Positions 13,616 through 26,000 of a DNA stretch of 64,000 nt are shown here, piece by piece (the first letter of the stretch is position 1; the number at the start of each line of letters is the position of its first letter). The notes beneath the pieces were generated by a model. The model was not told where the DNA came from, ran no database searches, and worked only from the letters and a program-made list of their open reading frames with translations. A program made the position numbers and the translations under genes. The stretch covers positions 25,820,841 to 25,884,840 of the forward strand of contig NC_092575.1 in the NCBI RefSeq assembly GCF_037975245.1. The letters run 5' to 3'. The DNA is from Apostichopus japonicus. Its lineage: Eukaryota > Echinodermata > Holothuroidea > Aspidochirotida > Stichopodidae.

Positions 13616-13996
13616 GTGTTTTCAACAACACCACAATTTGCCTTTCTGAAAGACACTGTCACATTCGTTCCTAAAACAAAAGGAGGTAACAGTTTGGCTG
13701 GAGATTTGCATTTCTGCCTCTGTTTGTTGGCACAGCACTTGCCTAGATCAAACTATGATAAGTTATCATCTTGGATAGTGGCTAAAAAAAGTAGAAAAGA
13801 AAAAATGGTGGTCAAAAATGTTCTATATGCAAATGGCCAAAATCTTCTTAATGCAGACGTATTTTTGTCACAAAATAAACATCATCAAGAAAGCATTCTG
13901 GCAAAAATTATACCCTACACAGAAATTACAAATAAAATATCCTTACAACAGTTAGTGTTATTTTTCGTTGAAGTTGTTACTTGGTGTCTAACATGA
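13616..13996 (+). CDS. Orphan open frame, 126 codons, doubtful
   Basis: An ATG-started frame of 126 codons in AT-rich DNA, on the opposite strand from and just beyond the death-domain exon. The product is lysine-rich in its middle and has no domain that I recognise. No promoter, splice site or poly(A) signal clearly supports it; an 'aataaa' does lie inside the frame near 13931. It could be a chance frame or a remnant of a mobile element. Confidence 0.2.
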   Translation: MFSTTPQFAFLKDTVTFVPKTKGGNSLAGDLHFCLCLLAQHLPRSNYDKLSSWIVAKKSRKEKMVVKNVLYANGQNLLNADVFLSQNKHHQESILAKIIPYTEITNKISLQQLVLFFVEVVTWCLT

Positions 13997-14113
13997 ACAT
14001 AGAGGGAACCTTTGTAGCTTTACAACGATGAGATATTATGGACAATTTCCTGGAATAATGAAATTTGATTCCATCAGTCCACTTCATTAATAAGAAAGTT
14101 TTGAAAGTGAGAT

Positions 14114-14119
14114 TTTAAT
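14114..14119 (-). promoter_or_regulatory. Possible poly(A) signal (ATTAAA)
   Basis: The minus strand reads ATTAAA here, 73 nt after the TAA that closes the death-domain exon. This fits a short 3' untranslated region. It is a weak signal in AT-rich DNA. Confidence 0.3.
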
Positions 14120-14191
14120 GAAATTTAGTGAACTTTTATGTATGAAACAGTTATATATTTAATTGCTAAGTTCCTATAGATATTTATATTA

Positions 14192-14443
14192 TTACATGAA
14201 ATATTTACCTTGATCATACAGCCATAGCTGCAGGTCTTTGCGGCCAGCTATATTTAAAGCCTCTCCCAGTTTTCTGTATGTGGCTCCACTCCCGTTTCTC
14301 TCTTTCCAAGTCAACAACATCTGATAAACAGTTTCCTTGTGATCCAGGTCGTTATTTTTCTTAATGATAGAAAGCTCTGAGTTTTTAAGTCCAAGATTTC
14401 TACCTACCTCTTTCCATTTATCTGGAATTTCCCCAGAGAGTTC
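14192..14443 (-). CDS. Exon: death domain (C-terminal)
   Basis: Acceptor 'catattacag' precedes the first codon (phase 0). The exon encodes a canonical death domain: '[18 protein letters not shown]' (helices 1-2), '[20 protein letters not shown]', then '[20 protein letters not shown]', with the conserved Trp and the 'GAT' before the last helices. It is about 78 residues, the usual length. The frame ends in TAA at 14194-14192 after 'YDQGKYFM'. A donor-like 'gtaaat' at 14208 could instead splice onward in phase 1. Death domains of this type bind other death domains in signalling complexes. Confidence 0.9.
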   Translation of the reverse strand, partial: ELSGEIPDKWKEVGRNLGLKNSELSIIKKNNDLDHKETVYQMLLTWKERNGSGATYRKLGEALNIAGRKDLQLWLYDQGKYFM

Positions 14444-17400
14444 CTGTAATATGATCAAAGTATTTGTATATTGAGTTTTACCTAAGTTAAACATACACAA
14501 ACTATATCGGTTCACTATCAGGTCCTCGTGCTTAAAGTATTTAATCATATTTTTGATAAATTGATTACATAGTGAAGTAATACTCACAGCGATTGTCTTC
14601 CATTTAGAGTTCTCTTACCACGTATACCAGAACTGATAACTACTGTATATTGGATATATATTAAAATGTGATACAGAGTGATAGTGGAATTAACATGCGG
14701 GTCATGAGTCACTAAATTCCAAGAGTGAAGTCACTCAAAGGAGTTTACCCCACAAAGATAATATTGTGACTTGAGTCAGGAAAATCACCGGTTATGACTC
14801 AACTGGAAAAAAAGGATCCATGACCACACTACAGATAATGAAGCAGACAAAATATAATGATAGTCACTAGCTAGATGTCTTTCAATTGTGATGAAAATAA
14901 TAAAAAGGGCTTCTCAAAAGTACAAATTTGAAACTCATTTGCACGCGTGCATACCCTGAAAGAGCAAATCAAGAACATTATGAAACAAATATTGGTGATA
15001 AGTTGTGAGTCACCACTTAACCTAAATGTGTATTCTGCTCATTTATACCCAACGCATGCTCTATTTGCACATTTTAACATGTAGCCCTTGCATATAACTG
15101 GAATGAACTTCACGCACAACGCCCATGTGAGTTGTTTCAAAATGGTTGCAAGTTGCTCGTTCTGGGCGCATTTTCTCATATTGCATGATTGCAGGTGAAA
15201 CAAGCACTCATGGAGTGTGCACGTATACAAATTTGTGCAGTAAGCAATTTGCTTAAAATATTTGCACATGGTGCACATCCCCATCTGGCACACATGCAGT
15301 TGGCAAACATCATTTCCACAATGAGCACAATAAGATGTGTGTCCCATTACTTGGGGTGCTGGAGTATATGTTTATGTATGTATCACCTGATTGATAGAGC
15401 AACTGTGTGTCCTAACGTCCAGAAGATCAGAAACGAGTTTTAGATAACTTGACCATTTCAAAATTAATTCCCTTGTGAAAGTTGTCATCAGTAGTGTCAT
15501 AGGTGGACTTGGAGAACTCTCTCAGCCACTTAAACGAGCTAATGTCAATTCCTGTGACATTTAGTGTTATATGGGAAAGCCAGTCGTCAAAGATGTGGTG
15601 CTCAAAATAAAAATAATGTTATAATGTAAGAAGGTGTAAGATCTGTCACATTGTTGCTCCTAATTTCTTTTGGCAAGTAAGAATGAATATTGCCTGTCAC
15701 CAGTCTGTCAGATATTATGAGTGATGAATGTTTTGTCATTCTGAAATATAGAACTAGGACCTAACAGTACATTTCAGAAATGGTGACTACTATGGTAACC
15801 TTTTCAAGCAGCCCCAAGTGTGCAATGGACATTTCCCCAGCCAATGTAAAATATGAAATTTCTGTAGAATGCTGCAATACCACCCCTTACTTAACACAGG
15901 TTTACAAAAAAAAAAAACATTGAGAATGTGCAATCTTCTGGAGGAAGGTACAAACTCTGTCATTATTTGTTTTGGCTACATGCATGTAGGACACATTATG
16001 GGGCAACATTCGCTCAACTACAATTTTTACCTACTCTGTAGTTGGTTGAGTTATATACGGTAACGTTTTTACTACTAACCACCTTAAACGAGTGTGAGAC
16101 CTTACACAAGTTTCAGACTTTAACCTCTGTTGACCTCAAATTGCCTTTGAACTAAGAAAAAGTTTTATTCTACTCAATAACATGCATCCATGTGCTACTC
16201 ATCCAACCTCTACTTTGTGAGTTGTTTACAAAGTGTTTAGACTTTGACTTTGGCAAGGAATCAAAATGAAATAACAGAAGGCAAATGGAGCATTCTGAGG
16301 GATACTTTTAAGCGTATAATTTTAGTCCTCAAAAATATCTCAAAATGGAATGTTTTGGTAATAAAATTTGTTATAAATTAAACATTTCTCCCCACTGATT
16401 GTGGTAGGGGCCTGAACCTTTATGGGAGGGGCAGAGGCAAAGGATTTTATAAGGGGAGGGGGTTCTGCGCTGGCATAGCCCACAGAAATTATACAGCCTG
16501 TTGTATATCAAGACAATGTAGACATGTCCTAAATTGCAGCAAATAGCTAAATCATTGATTCAGAGTATAATACAAATGCATGTGCTGTGTACACTTGTCA
16601 GAGTACAACAAAAAATATTAGTTCAAGGTGTATGCCTAATCAGAGACTTGCTTACTTGCAAACAATCTAAATCAGTTGCCCATCCTTTCTTCCATGTTGA
16701 ATTGCTACAGCACAAGAAACTTTCTTGAAGAAAGTTCATTAATTTTGTTAAGAATGCGAAAGAGTACAAACGAAATTGTGTTGAAGGTAAGGATATGCGA
16801 TAACCAGAACAGCAGATTAATATTTACTTTAATGCAGTTCATGGGATTTTAGCTTGTAATGCAGGTGCGCGAGTGCATGGTCGATAAATTGCATATTGCA
16901 CAGTGCATTTCCAACTAATTTAGTCTCCAAGGGAACAAAGGACCCAATGAACATGTTAATGTCAAGTTTATTGGTACTATTTGATCAACATGAACACTTC
17001 TTGAGGGAATGAAATTTAATGGTACAGCTGAACCCGAAAAACTTGTCAGTACAAATTGCATACTGCTACTCAGTTTTCACACCCACAGAAAACTCTAAGT
17101 CATATTTACATGATTGCATTGAAGTTTGTAAACTCACTTCCATTTTGCATGCTCAAGGAAACTGATGCTGCACCTAAGAAGAGAATCTATACACAAGAGA
17201 GTGGATGATACTTTGAAAGTTGTGCTCAGTACATACTTTATTGTATGTAATCACCAAAAGTTGACTTGTGAACCAACATTGTGCCGGTTGTATGCTTCTC
17301 TTGCACCATTTGCAAACATGTGTGTCAGCTGTGAACATTGGGAATTGTTGGCAAGAGGTGTGCAGTCAGCATTCAATTGACGAACTCTTATTTGTTACAG

Positions 17401-20400
17401 CTCCGTCACAAAGCATGGCACGGTTTCATATTAGAGCTTGGGCGTATGCTCTGTCAAAAATCATTATAGGTTACTGCATTCACTATTGAACAATTCAGTC
17501 CCGTAGATGAAACTAACTTCAGCAAGAACATACCTCATTAAAATCAGAAATCATAAAGCAATATCAGTAATATGGCATGGCAAACAATTTAGTAGAAATA
17601 AATAATGAGGAATACATGAAAGCAAACCATGGAGCCTGAAACTCAAAGTGGGGATGCCTTAAGGGTCAACTTGGCCAAACTGTAATACACCAATTTGTGT
17701 AATACGCTCCAGAAAGACTTTTTCCAAGACAACAGTATTTTGGAATTATTACCCTCAGAATGTCTTCTGTGACTTCTCGATCAATATTTTCTAGGGGTTG
17801 TTTGACAGTTGGACTTTCATCACAAGTCTTCTTCTGTGACTGAGATATTCCTGTACCTACACATTTGTCAGAACTGCTGGCTCTAGAATCTTTCTCTCCG
17901 TCCTAACATCAGAAAACAAGTATACCCATTACAACACATGAATGGTTAAAGGCTAACAGGTTATATTTGTGCAGTGCAAAAAACAGTTGTTTTTTATATG
18001 TATGCTTACAGTATATTCTATAGCTCATTTAAGAAAACAGAGGATGAACCATACAAATATGTCTTGCTGAAGAAATATGGAATATTGTAATATTAAAATA
18101 TTAATGATACAATACAATCAGTTGCAAAATATTCATTCTCAACATAACTGGGTTTCGTCAATATTTTCCAGGTGACATGCTGGTGTAAAAGCCAAGTTTT
18201 CTAAAGAAAGGTACCATACTAAATTTATATTTTACACCAGAATCCAACAAGTTAGAATATGTTGAGAACAGCCCAACAGGCACTGCGATTCCTTGCTTAG
18301 TGGAATATTAAAGTGTTGCATGTAATCAACTCAATATCATGATATGCATGCCCACATTTAAAAGATATTAACAAACAACTATATTCCAAGTTTGGATATA
18401 ATCTAATAAGGTTGTGGATTTATTGCAGTTTAGATTTTTGTCCCTTTCAAAGTAAATTGAGCTCGATACAATTTTGAGCTAAATGGTCCCAAAACTAGTT
18501 GGCACATACAAAGTGGCTCAAAAACATATATGCCGCCAAAAAAAAAACTCCCAAAATGTGGGCCCCAACTGGACCCCACAAATTTGGGACCAAAGAATGT
18601 GTCCTCTGGAGCTTTTGAGGTGGAATTCAAATTTGAGCCCACACAGATCCAAAATGGGCCTGGAATTTTTTGGGGGGCCCAGATGGCCGAAATGCACCAG
18701 CTATTTACCAACAAATATATAATATGTTTTGCTACAATCCTACTTAAGGTTGCAGAGTTATTGCAACATAAAGACAATGTGGGCCCCAATGGTCTCAAAC
18801 ATATTAGGCCTCACAAATGTGGTACCATAGAATCAAATTGTTTCAAATTTCTAGGTCCCGCTCAGTTCTCGCTTTAAAAACAATACCTTCAAATTATACA
18901 TGCTATTCATTACATTCCTCTCATAGCAAAGTTTCCACTTTATAGCAGTTTTTCCTGGCAGTTTGTTCACTTAATTCAAACTTCCTGTGATTCAATCATT
19001 TATTGTTACTCCAAGTTTCTCTGTGGTACTAACATTGTAATTGTTTATATAACATATTTGTTAACTGATAGCCTTACTACCTTCAGTAAAATGACCTCCC
19101 TGCCTCCTTACAGGCAAATTACATATTCAATTCCATTAAAGAAGCTACTTTCTTCTGGAAATCAAGTCATGTGATATAAAATGAGTACAAACATTTTTAT
19201 TATAAGAAGCTATTTTGGCCAGGAATGTTACCATTAACCTAATAGTTATTGTAAAATATTCCAAACATTATATACCTTTAGAATAAAGAGTAATTCCGCA
19301 AGCTGTGATCCTTGCCCAGCCTTGAAGTAACATAAACGATTGCCCCTTTCAAGTGTACCTTCCTTGATATGTAACGCAAATGTGCAGTAAAGTCCTATGG
19401 AGGTGGCAGCCATTTTAAAAGTTATTTCCTGAAATGAGAAAGGTGACAGTTTTAACATTCTTGTTTAATTACTCACAAGAATATTCGCTATCCTATGATA
19501 TAGTGCCTGATATACCAACCTAATGTAGGGTTATGCTTCATGGGCAGTTAGTACGAACAAGAACAAAAAATCCTCCCAGTGGATATATACTTACCATTTT
19601 AGGAAAACAACCCATTACTCAAACAGCTTAGTTGGGGAAGAATTATACACAGTATACATTTTTGACATATATCTGATGAAGCCGTATAAAATCATTTCAA
19701 CATAATATGTCAGATTTGTAGTTGCAGATAATTTATTGTCACTTCTTGGGATGTTATTTTCCCTGAAACCAAGCGGTAATTGATTTCACATTTGTCCCTT
19801 GTACTCAGAGAACATCAAAATTTGGTGGTAAAGAAGTGAATAGAATTTTTTAACTTCTTTCTACTAGAAAGAAACCAGAAGGGAGTGTAAAAATGTTATG
19901 GAAAAGAATTGATCTTCTCTGAAGAAATGTTCATCAGAACTAGGTCTAATTAGTTGTGTTCACAATTTTATATGCCAATCAAGATTTAAGAAGGCTGGAC
20001 TGAATAATTCTAGCCCATTAAATGTGAAAATGTCACATGCAAAACCCAAAAAGCTATTCCATGTCTGTTTCAGCTGGTAAGAGAAAATCCATGTTTTTAA
20101 TGGTAAAGTTGTTGACATGTTTGTGACTAACTTTACTAGAAAGGGACCCTCCAAATTGTTTTTCTGAAAGAACCAATGGACTTTCCTGAAGGATATAGCT
20201 TCTACTATACACACTAACTGCATTCATCATTGCTAGTAATTTAAATATTTTACACATACTAATGTAGCTTTCTGCACCTATTACCTGCAGACCTGTCAAA
20301 CATCATCAAAGCAATCCACAGTGCAAAAACAAACTTGCAAACTAAAAGGTCATTTAACTTCCACTAAAATGTAAGGAACTCGTTCTCACAGCTCTGCTCA

Positions 20401-22551
20401 AACTACTGTTGTGTGGCCGGCTAGCTCAGTCAGGAATTCAAGTTGGGTAAATGGTCAAAGGGTATAGAATGACAGAACTGAGTGAATGTTCCCTCGGCAG
20501 CTGAGACAGAGAGAGAGAGACTTTCCCTTAAAATAAGAAGACAATAATTTTCTTGATTCCTCTGATGATTCATTTTTTGATTGCCTTGCAATTAAATTAT
20601 AAAATGAATTTCGATTATGAGAGAGCTAGAGATGTTACATTCAACACTACTGGAGCTTTCAATTGATCACTTCAGAGACAGATACGCAAATGCTGGGCTA
20701 GCACAGAAAAGTCGGATGCTTCTAGGCTGAGTACGTGTTCACAGTGCTTCTACACTGTAAAGGTATGGCAGAATGGAGATATTACACACGCTAACCAATA
20801 TAATATGCTACACGTCATCAAGGCAGGGAGTGATTGGTCAGGAAGATAACCAATGGGAGCTTTATCTAAAACGTGACCTGCTAAGTATGCGCCAAGATAT
20901 ATGTGTCCTGAGATAGTAATATTACTTCACGCGTCATTGTAAACTTGACCTATCATGACATAATAGCCTTGTAACAGAGGGCCAAATCAATGTAATACAT
21001 TAGAAATTGACGTGAGAAAAAACTAGTCCTTCCAGAGAGCTAAAAGTAAACAAGTAGTTCAAAGAAGCCGTCGACCGCACTCCGAGGGACCTGGAGATTA
21101 AGGAGGAGGCCAGACATACTGTACTATTACATGGCACTACATACGTGGTATGACATTTAGCAAGATTCTCTTTCTTGAGATATTGCAGTTATAAAGTATT
21201 CAGGTTTGAGATTTGTTCACCTCAGATAACCTTTGACCTATCCTAGAAAGTTTGGACTTGTTGCATAGTACCTTAACACCAATTCATTGTGCATGTGAAG
21301 AGTTTAGTTTGTGCAGAGTGTGCAACTTAATTCAAGTTAAGTTTATTGATATATTAGGTGTTTATAATTTTACAAATTTGACCTCTGCTGACCTTTGACT
21401 GTTTAAAACTATTAAATACCTCACAGCCAGAATGCGCAAGCCACATGACAAGGGCTGTGATTATTGTAATTGCCACCAATCTCCGGTCTGCAACATCATG
21501 TTTTTCAAGATTTGTGTGTTTTAACCCCAAAGTACCTTTCAAACCATCAAAAGCTATATTGCGTGATACACATCTTCTGCCAGATATAAATGGCATTTTG
21601 CGAACAAACATATGTTTTGGTATATTGAAAAGATGACTCAACATTACTTATTTTTAAACTTGCCTTTGCATGTTTTTGAACAGTAAGACCAGTTCACACA
21701 ATCATGATATATAAAAATTGAATTTTCTAAACTATGCTCAGTTTAATATTGTCCACTTCATTAATAGTATTGAATAATATTGTTTGATTAGAGTCCACCA
21801 TACCTTTGGGTTTTCCTTTTCAGCACAATGGGTCCAATATTGTGGCTCTATCCTGTCATAATGACATTTCAGGGGTAACATTCCATCTTTAAAAAATACT
21901 GCAGACTTTCTTACCAAGAAAGAGACTTCATTTATGCTGACAACCTTCAAACAGAGAAAAGAGAAAACAAGCAAAAATTATGTAGAATTAAGAAACAGTT
22001 GACAAGATGCTACAGATATCAATATGTAAACTAGAGCACATATAAGCGCAGTAGTTCACACCAGACTTATCATTTGGACAAGTGTGACTCAATGAATAAA
22101 CCAATTTAGCACCAGCAGCTTTTGTAACTTGCCCGCCTCCAGATACTACTTGAAACAGTTAGGAATTCCAAATGAATTCGAGTTGGTTAGCATCATCGGA
22201 AGGCCCGTGGTTCGAATCCCGGTGGAGGCTGAAAGTTTTTTCACTGTTCTTGATTTTCCAACTCATTACGAATTTCATTGATATATATTCATTTGCCTTT
22301 GTCGTTTACCTCCATTGCAATAACATAAAGTCTGTTCAAAGTATCTCTTTCGAAATCCGGCTTTAAGAATCACAAATTATTTCGAGTTGGTTAGCATCAT
22401 TTTTTATCTCTAGAGTAAGGCAAAATATGTCACCGAAAACAGAACTAGTATTGTTCGATACAGGTGACAAACGCCTACAGTGGAATTACGACCTTCCTTA
22501 CCGGTTTCGAACCTCTGGACATACAATCAGGGTACATAGCCTAGACAAGTA

Positions 22552-22608
<57 letters not shown>

Positions 22609-22683
22609 TTAATTTATATAGATATATATATATATATATTTACATATATATATATATAGATATATATATATATATATAATATA

Positions 22684-22722
<39 letters not shown>

Positions 22723-22782
22723 TTTATATAGATATATATACTTATATATATATATATATACATATACATAAACATTTACAAT

Positions 22783-22836
<54 letters not shown>

Positions 22837-22854
22837 AACGTTTACAATTATATA

Positions 22855-22896
<42 letters not shown>

Positions 22897-22988
22897 CATA
22901 AACATTTACAATTATATATGTATGTATGTATGCGTGTATGTATGTATGTATGCATGTATGTATGTGTGTATGTATGTATGTGTGTGTG

Positions 22989-23052
<64 letters not shown>

Positions 23053-23056
23053 TGTG

Positions 23057-23091
<35 letters not shown>

Positions 23092-26000
23092 ATGTATGTA
23101 TGTATGTATGCATGCATGTGTGTGTGTATGTATGTATGTATGTATTTATACATATATACATATAAGTAGGACCCTAATAGTTTGCAAGCTAACCCTGGCT
23201 GAAGTTCATACTGCATGTACCTAAGATGACCTTTGACCTCTGCCTAAAACAGCCAGGCGGTCATACTTCATGTGGGGAAGTCAACTCAGCATAACGTTCA
23301 CTTCATTGAGACTTCATTGAGACCGGACTTTTAAAAATTTTGTTGGGTTTGCCTTCTGCAGACCTTCAATGAGCTTTCGCCTATACCAATTGGTGGAGCA
23401 ATGTAACTTATCATTTGGATAATCTACTATTCATATCATCTCTCTCAAAGGTAGACCGCTACTGACCTCATATGACCTTTGACCTCAACCCAAAATAATA
23501 GGGTTTTTTTTAATAACCATAAGAAATTCAAATAATGTAGGGAAGCCACATGCAAAATATGAAAGCCAAGAAAGTTTCCTATCTGGAAATATAGTGTTTA
23601 CAAGGATTTCAAAGTTTTGAACCCTGGTGATCTTAAATGACCTCTGACCTACACCAACCTATGTAAATCTTAATAATACATACGGCAATTCTACGATGCA
23701 TAAATGAGTATCTTTGATGTTCAGGTTCTGAAGACGTTTTTGAGTTTTTCACATTTTGCCTTTTGTTGACCCCAAATTAACTTTGAACGCCACGCAAAAC
23801 ATATATATTCTTGCACTGATTAAGTGGAAGCCACATATTAGAACTACCGGTTAACTATCTTGAGATATTGTGTTTGTAAGTCATGGTGTCCCATACAAAC
23901 ACACTAATGTGACTACATATATTACTTGCTAGCCTAATGCAAGCAAACAAAAGCAGATACATGCATTAGTAAGGTCAAAGTTTACGATCCAAAAAGCATA
24001 AACAGTATCTATATACTTACATCGTGATATTCAAACACATTTATAAAGCTAATTAGACATATATACTTCAGAGATATCTTACTAATAATTTTATGTACAG
24101 AATATTCATGATATGAACACACAAAACAAGAAGGTTGATTGCATGAATGTAGTGTGACAAACCTAATATGCCATGGATGAAAAACATGGAACAATTGCAT
24201 CTTGTATTGTGTTTGAAAGCCATTCCTTGCAATTTGGTGAATATTAATGACATAAAGTTGGAGACGTCATGAAAACGCGCTTATTATGTACTAACCACAC
24301 CATTCCAGAATAAACCAAATTTTATGTTAAACCTGCCCAATCATTATTATTGATGAGATGGGAACTAACAGTAGGGCACATCTACTCACAGTGGAGCTCC
24401 TACTGTATCTACCAATTATCATATTGATTTAACTTGTGGTTCTTGCGATATTGCTTTTCAGCTGTTTTTAACAATTTTCCATTAAGCCCCACCCAATCAT
24501 AAATATTTATTAGGTTAACTTGTAGTTGCAATGAACATGAACATACTATGTAGTTACATGACCAAAGTATAACCTTAATTGGGCATATGGTTGCAGAGAA
24601 ATTGAAATTTAAAAAAAAAGTGTTATGTCAGGCCCAGCCCACTCATTAATATTCATGAGATGGGATGCAACAACAATATTTTACATCTGCTCATCATAAG
24701 GCACCTATCTACCACTTATGTCATTGATTCTACTTGTATTTGTTGAGATATCGTGTTAACAAGCTGTTTTCGAATATTTCCCATTAAACCCCACCCAACC
24801 ATAATTACTAATAAGGTAAAAACTGTTGTTGCAAATAACATGTACTAACCATGCAGTAACATTACCATACCACGTATGAACTAAATATAACATAAATTTG
24901 AAGAGATCTTGACATTCTAAGAATTTCATGTTAAGCCCCACCCACTCATTAATATTCCTGATATGCAAACCACAAACAATTGAGCACCTCTATACATCGG
25001 ATGCATCTACCTACCAATTATCTTGTGGTTGTTGAGATATCAATATCAAGCTAGTTGTCTCATACACAAAAAGCATACACACATATGCACAATTGCTGAG
25101 CCTTCAACATCTTAACCAAAATTAAAATTTTGACTGCTTCATATATCAAAACAATAGCAAATTTCAGCACAACACCACCAATGTATCTCATGGAAACCCT
25201 AATGGCAGCCAATATCCTCACCATTTCACCCTCTGGTAGGTCCAAGTAATAGCCAACATGAATAAGTGTCATGCTTTGAGAGGATGACATATCTTTAGCA
25301 GCATATAACACGATACGTTTGCCTTCAACTATTTCATCGCCGATTTCAAATTTCTCCCAGCTAAAATGTTTTAATTTGATAACACAATTTCGCTCAGTTA
25401 GTACATAAGGCGTGTCCGGCTGTGGTCTCCACAGAGGCTGGGTGCCTGAAGAATCCAGATAAAACAGAAAAGGTATTTTACATTTCTTAATAATAATAAT
25501 AACTTTTAACAGGTAGCACTTATATGAGTTTTATTATGTTTTAATTAGTCAATTAAATGCAGTGACTGAACACTGTAAGAGACTGTGTTCTATCATAACT
25601 ATGCAAAACTTCTTATTAAAAAAACCTAGTATAGGTGAAATATATTAAAAAGCAATATACGTGCATTTACATTTACCTTCTTCATGATGGCTGCTATATA
25701 TTTTTGCTTTCCATTCACACCCTTTCTTGAGAACCAAGCAGTGAGGCAATGTCAGTTTTGCTAGTTTCAGTAGCTTTAGGTTACTAGGCAGTAGCTCAAC
25801 CACAACTGATGAATTACTAGTGAATGATAGATCAAAATCATTCTTGAAATTATATGGAATAATTCTCATCTGGATTAACTGATCCTTCTCCAGCGCACCA
25901 GGAGGTATTTCTAAGCTGACACCGGTATCTGGAAGCTCCAGCAATCCTCCATCCTTGTTGACCCAAAGCTCCATTTGCAGTGGATTGGAAGGTAAAATGT
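14192..26000 (-). CDS. UNC5-like module: ZU5-UPA-linker-death domain (six exons)
   Basis: Six minus-strand exons (26000-25677, 25445-25222, 21944-21804, 19428-19276, 17902-17753, 14443-14192) have consensus splice sites and compatible phases (1-1, 1-0, 0-0, 0-0, 0-0, 0-end). Joined, they encode about 405 residues: a ZU5 domain, a UPA domain, a polar linker and a death domain. This is the cytoplasmic order of UNC5 netrin receptors and of PIDD and ankyrin. No start codon exon is found upstream. The phase-1 entry matches a possible phase-1 donor in the exon at 32106-31876, so this may be the 3' half of the upstream gene. No membrane segment or extracellular domain is seen, so a true netrin receptor is unlikely. 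Confidence 0.8.
14444..17752. other. Intron between linker and death-domain exons
   Basis: 3.3 kb between the linker donor (17752) and the death-domain acceptor. No further exon with matching phase is seen. The region is AT-rich and includes one diverged copy of the 'tgacctc...' dispersed repeat near 16080-16260. Confidence 0.5.
17753..17902 (-). CDS. Exon: polar linker between UPA and death domain
   Basis: A 150-nt phase 0-0 exon between acceptor 'tttctgatgttag' and donor 'gtaata'. It encodes 50 residues rich in Ser, Lys, Asp and Glu ('[14 protein letters not shown]' ... '[12 protein letters not shown]') with no folded domain evident. It keeps the frame between the UPA and death-domain exons, as expected for the flexible tether in ZU5-UPA-DD proteins. 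The donor position could shift by one base. Confidence 0.75.
17903..19275. other. Intron with a dispersed repeat
   Basis: Non-coding between two matched exons. It contains the second copy of the 'cccaaaatgtgggccc' repeat. Confidence 0.5.
18480..18840. repeat. Dispersed repeat, copy 2 ('cccaaaatgtgggccc' family)
   Basis: It shares ordered motifs with 7845-8060, including 'aactcccaaaatgtgggccc' and 'ccaaagaatgtgtcc', and extends with a further 'gtgggccccaatggtc' near 18779. The open frames on both strands across it are repeat-derived. Confidence 0.65.
19276..19428 (-). CDS. Exon: UPA domain, third part (module 2)
   Basis: A 153-nt phase 0-0 exon with acceptor 'ctttctcatttcag' and donor 'gtatat'. 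It encodes 51 residues including '[19 protein letters not shown]' and ending 'ELLFILK', alternating hydrophobic strands as in the C-terminal half of UPA. It has exactly the length and phases of the module 1 exon at 33859-34011, which supports common ancestry of the two UPA domains. Confidence 0.85.
19429..21803. other. Intron
   Basis: No supported exon. There is a tRNA-like A-box 'tagctcagtcagg' near 20422 without a matching B-box, and a diverged dispersed repeat near 21190-21400. Confidence 0.45.
21804..21944 (-). CDS. Exon: UPA domain, second part (module 2)
   Basis: A 141-nt phase 0-0 exon. The acceptor follows a strong pyrimidine tract ('tctcttttctctgtttgaag') and the donor is 'gtatgg'. 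It encodes 47 residues from '[16 protein letters not shown]' to 'CAEKENPK'. It occupies the place of the 162-nt exon at 34835-34996 in module 1. No motif is diagnostic on its own; the placement comes from order, phase and hydrophobic pattern. Confidence 0.8.
22135..22225 (+). repeat. tRNA-derived SINE-like sequence
   Basis: A polymerase III-type A-box-like 'agttggttagcatc' (about 22180) and a near-perfect B-box 'ggttcgaatcc' (about 22209) are spaced as in a tRNA, and 'ggaggc' after the B-box can pair with 'gcctcc' upstream (about 22135). A T-run follows at about 22235. The cloverleaf has a poor acceptor and anticodon region, so a SINE head or dead tRNA is more likely than a gene. The phrase 'ttcgagttggttagcatcat' recurs at about 22381. 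Confidence 0.45.
22553..23166. repeat. Compound microsatellite: (AT)n, (TATG)n, (TGCG)n
   Basis: About 250 bp of interrupted (AT)n are followed by (TATG)n and more than 100 bp of (TGCG)n, then (TATG)n again. Almost the whole tract alternates purine and pyrimidine. Part of the 'aaacatttacaattatat' flank repeats at about 22771, 22838 and 22901. The long open frames across it on both strands are artefacts of the repeat. Confidence 0.97.
23222..24020. repeat. Degenerate copies of the 'tgacctttgacctc' dispersed repeat
   Basis: The motifs 'atgacctttgacctc', 'caaaataatagggtt' and 'gatattgtgttt' repeat at roughly 140-150 bp, as at 2240-3230. It lies in the intron between the second and first UPA exons of module 2. 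Confidence 0.7.
24230..25060. repeat. Second copy of the 'ttaagccccacc' composite repeat
   Basis: The phrases 'ttaagccccaccc', 'catctactcac', 'attgatttaacttgtggtt' and 'aatattaatga' occur in the same order as at 5690-8440. The block ends about 160 bp before the splice donor of the UPA exon at 25222. Confidence 0.65.
25222..25445 (-). CDS. Exon: UPA domain, first part (module 2)
   Basis: A 224-nt exon, phase 1 in and 0 out, with acceptor 'ggattcttcag' and donor 'gtgagg'. It encodes a typical UPA beginning: '[20 protein letters not shown]' followed by strand-forming '[10 protein letters not shown]' and '[17 protein letters not shown]'. UPA follows ZU5 in UNC5, PIDD and ankyrin and packs against it to hold the death domain. 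The matching module 1 exon (35898-36124) has the same phases and 227 nt. Confidence 0.88.
25677..26000 (-). CDS. Exon: ZU5 domain (module 2)
   Basis: A 324-nt phase 1-1 exon with acceptor 'catattgcag' and donor 'gtaaat'. It encodes a clear ZU5: '[13 protein letters not shown]' (the signature loop), 'LIQMRIIPY', '[20 protein letters not shown]' and 'TLPHCLVL'. Length is close to a full ZU5 (about 95 residues). The Phe/His-Phe-Ser self-cleavage site of PIDD and FIIND proteins is not evident; the aligned end reads '[10 protein letters not shown]'. No initiator exon is seen upstream in the intron. Confidence 0.92.

Noticed and set aside
15039-15443. Cys-rich 102-codon minus frame resembling a zinc-finger protein
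   Set aside because: The Cys come from repeated 'tgtgca'/'tgcaca' words, spacing is irregular and no splice support exists.
20415-20450. tRNA gene near 'ctagctcagtcagg'
   Set aside because: Only an A-box-like sequence; no B-box or cloverleaf follows.
22742-23224. Long open frames of 79-139 codons on both strands
   Set aside because: They are translations of the TATG/TGCG microsatellite.
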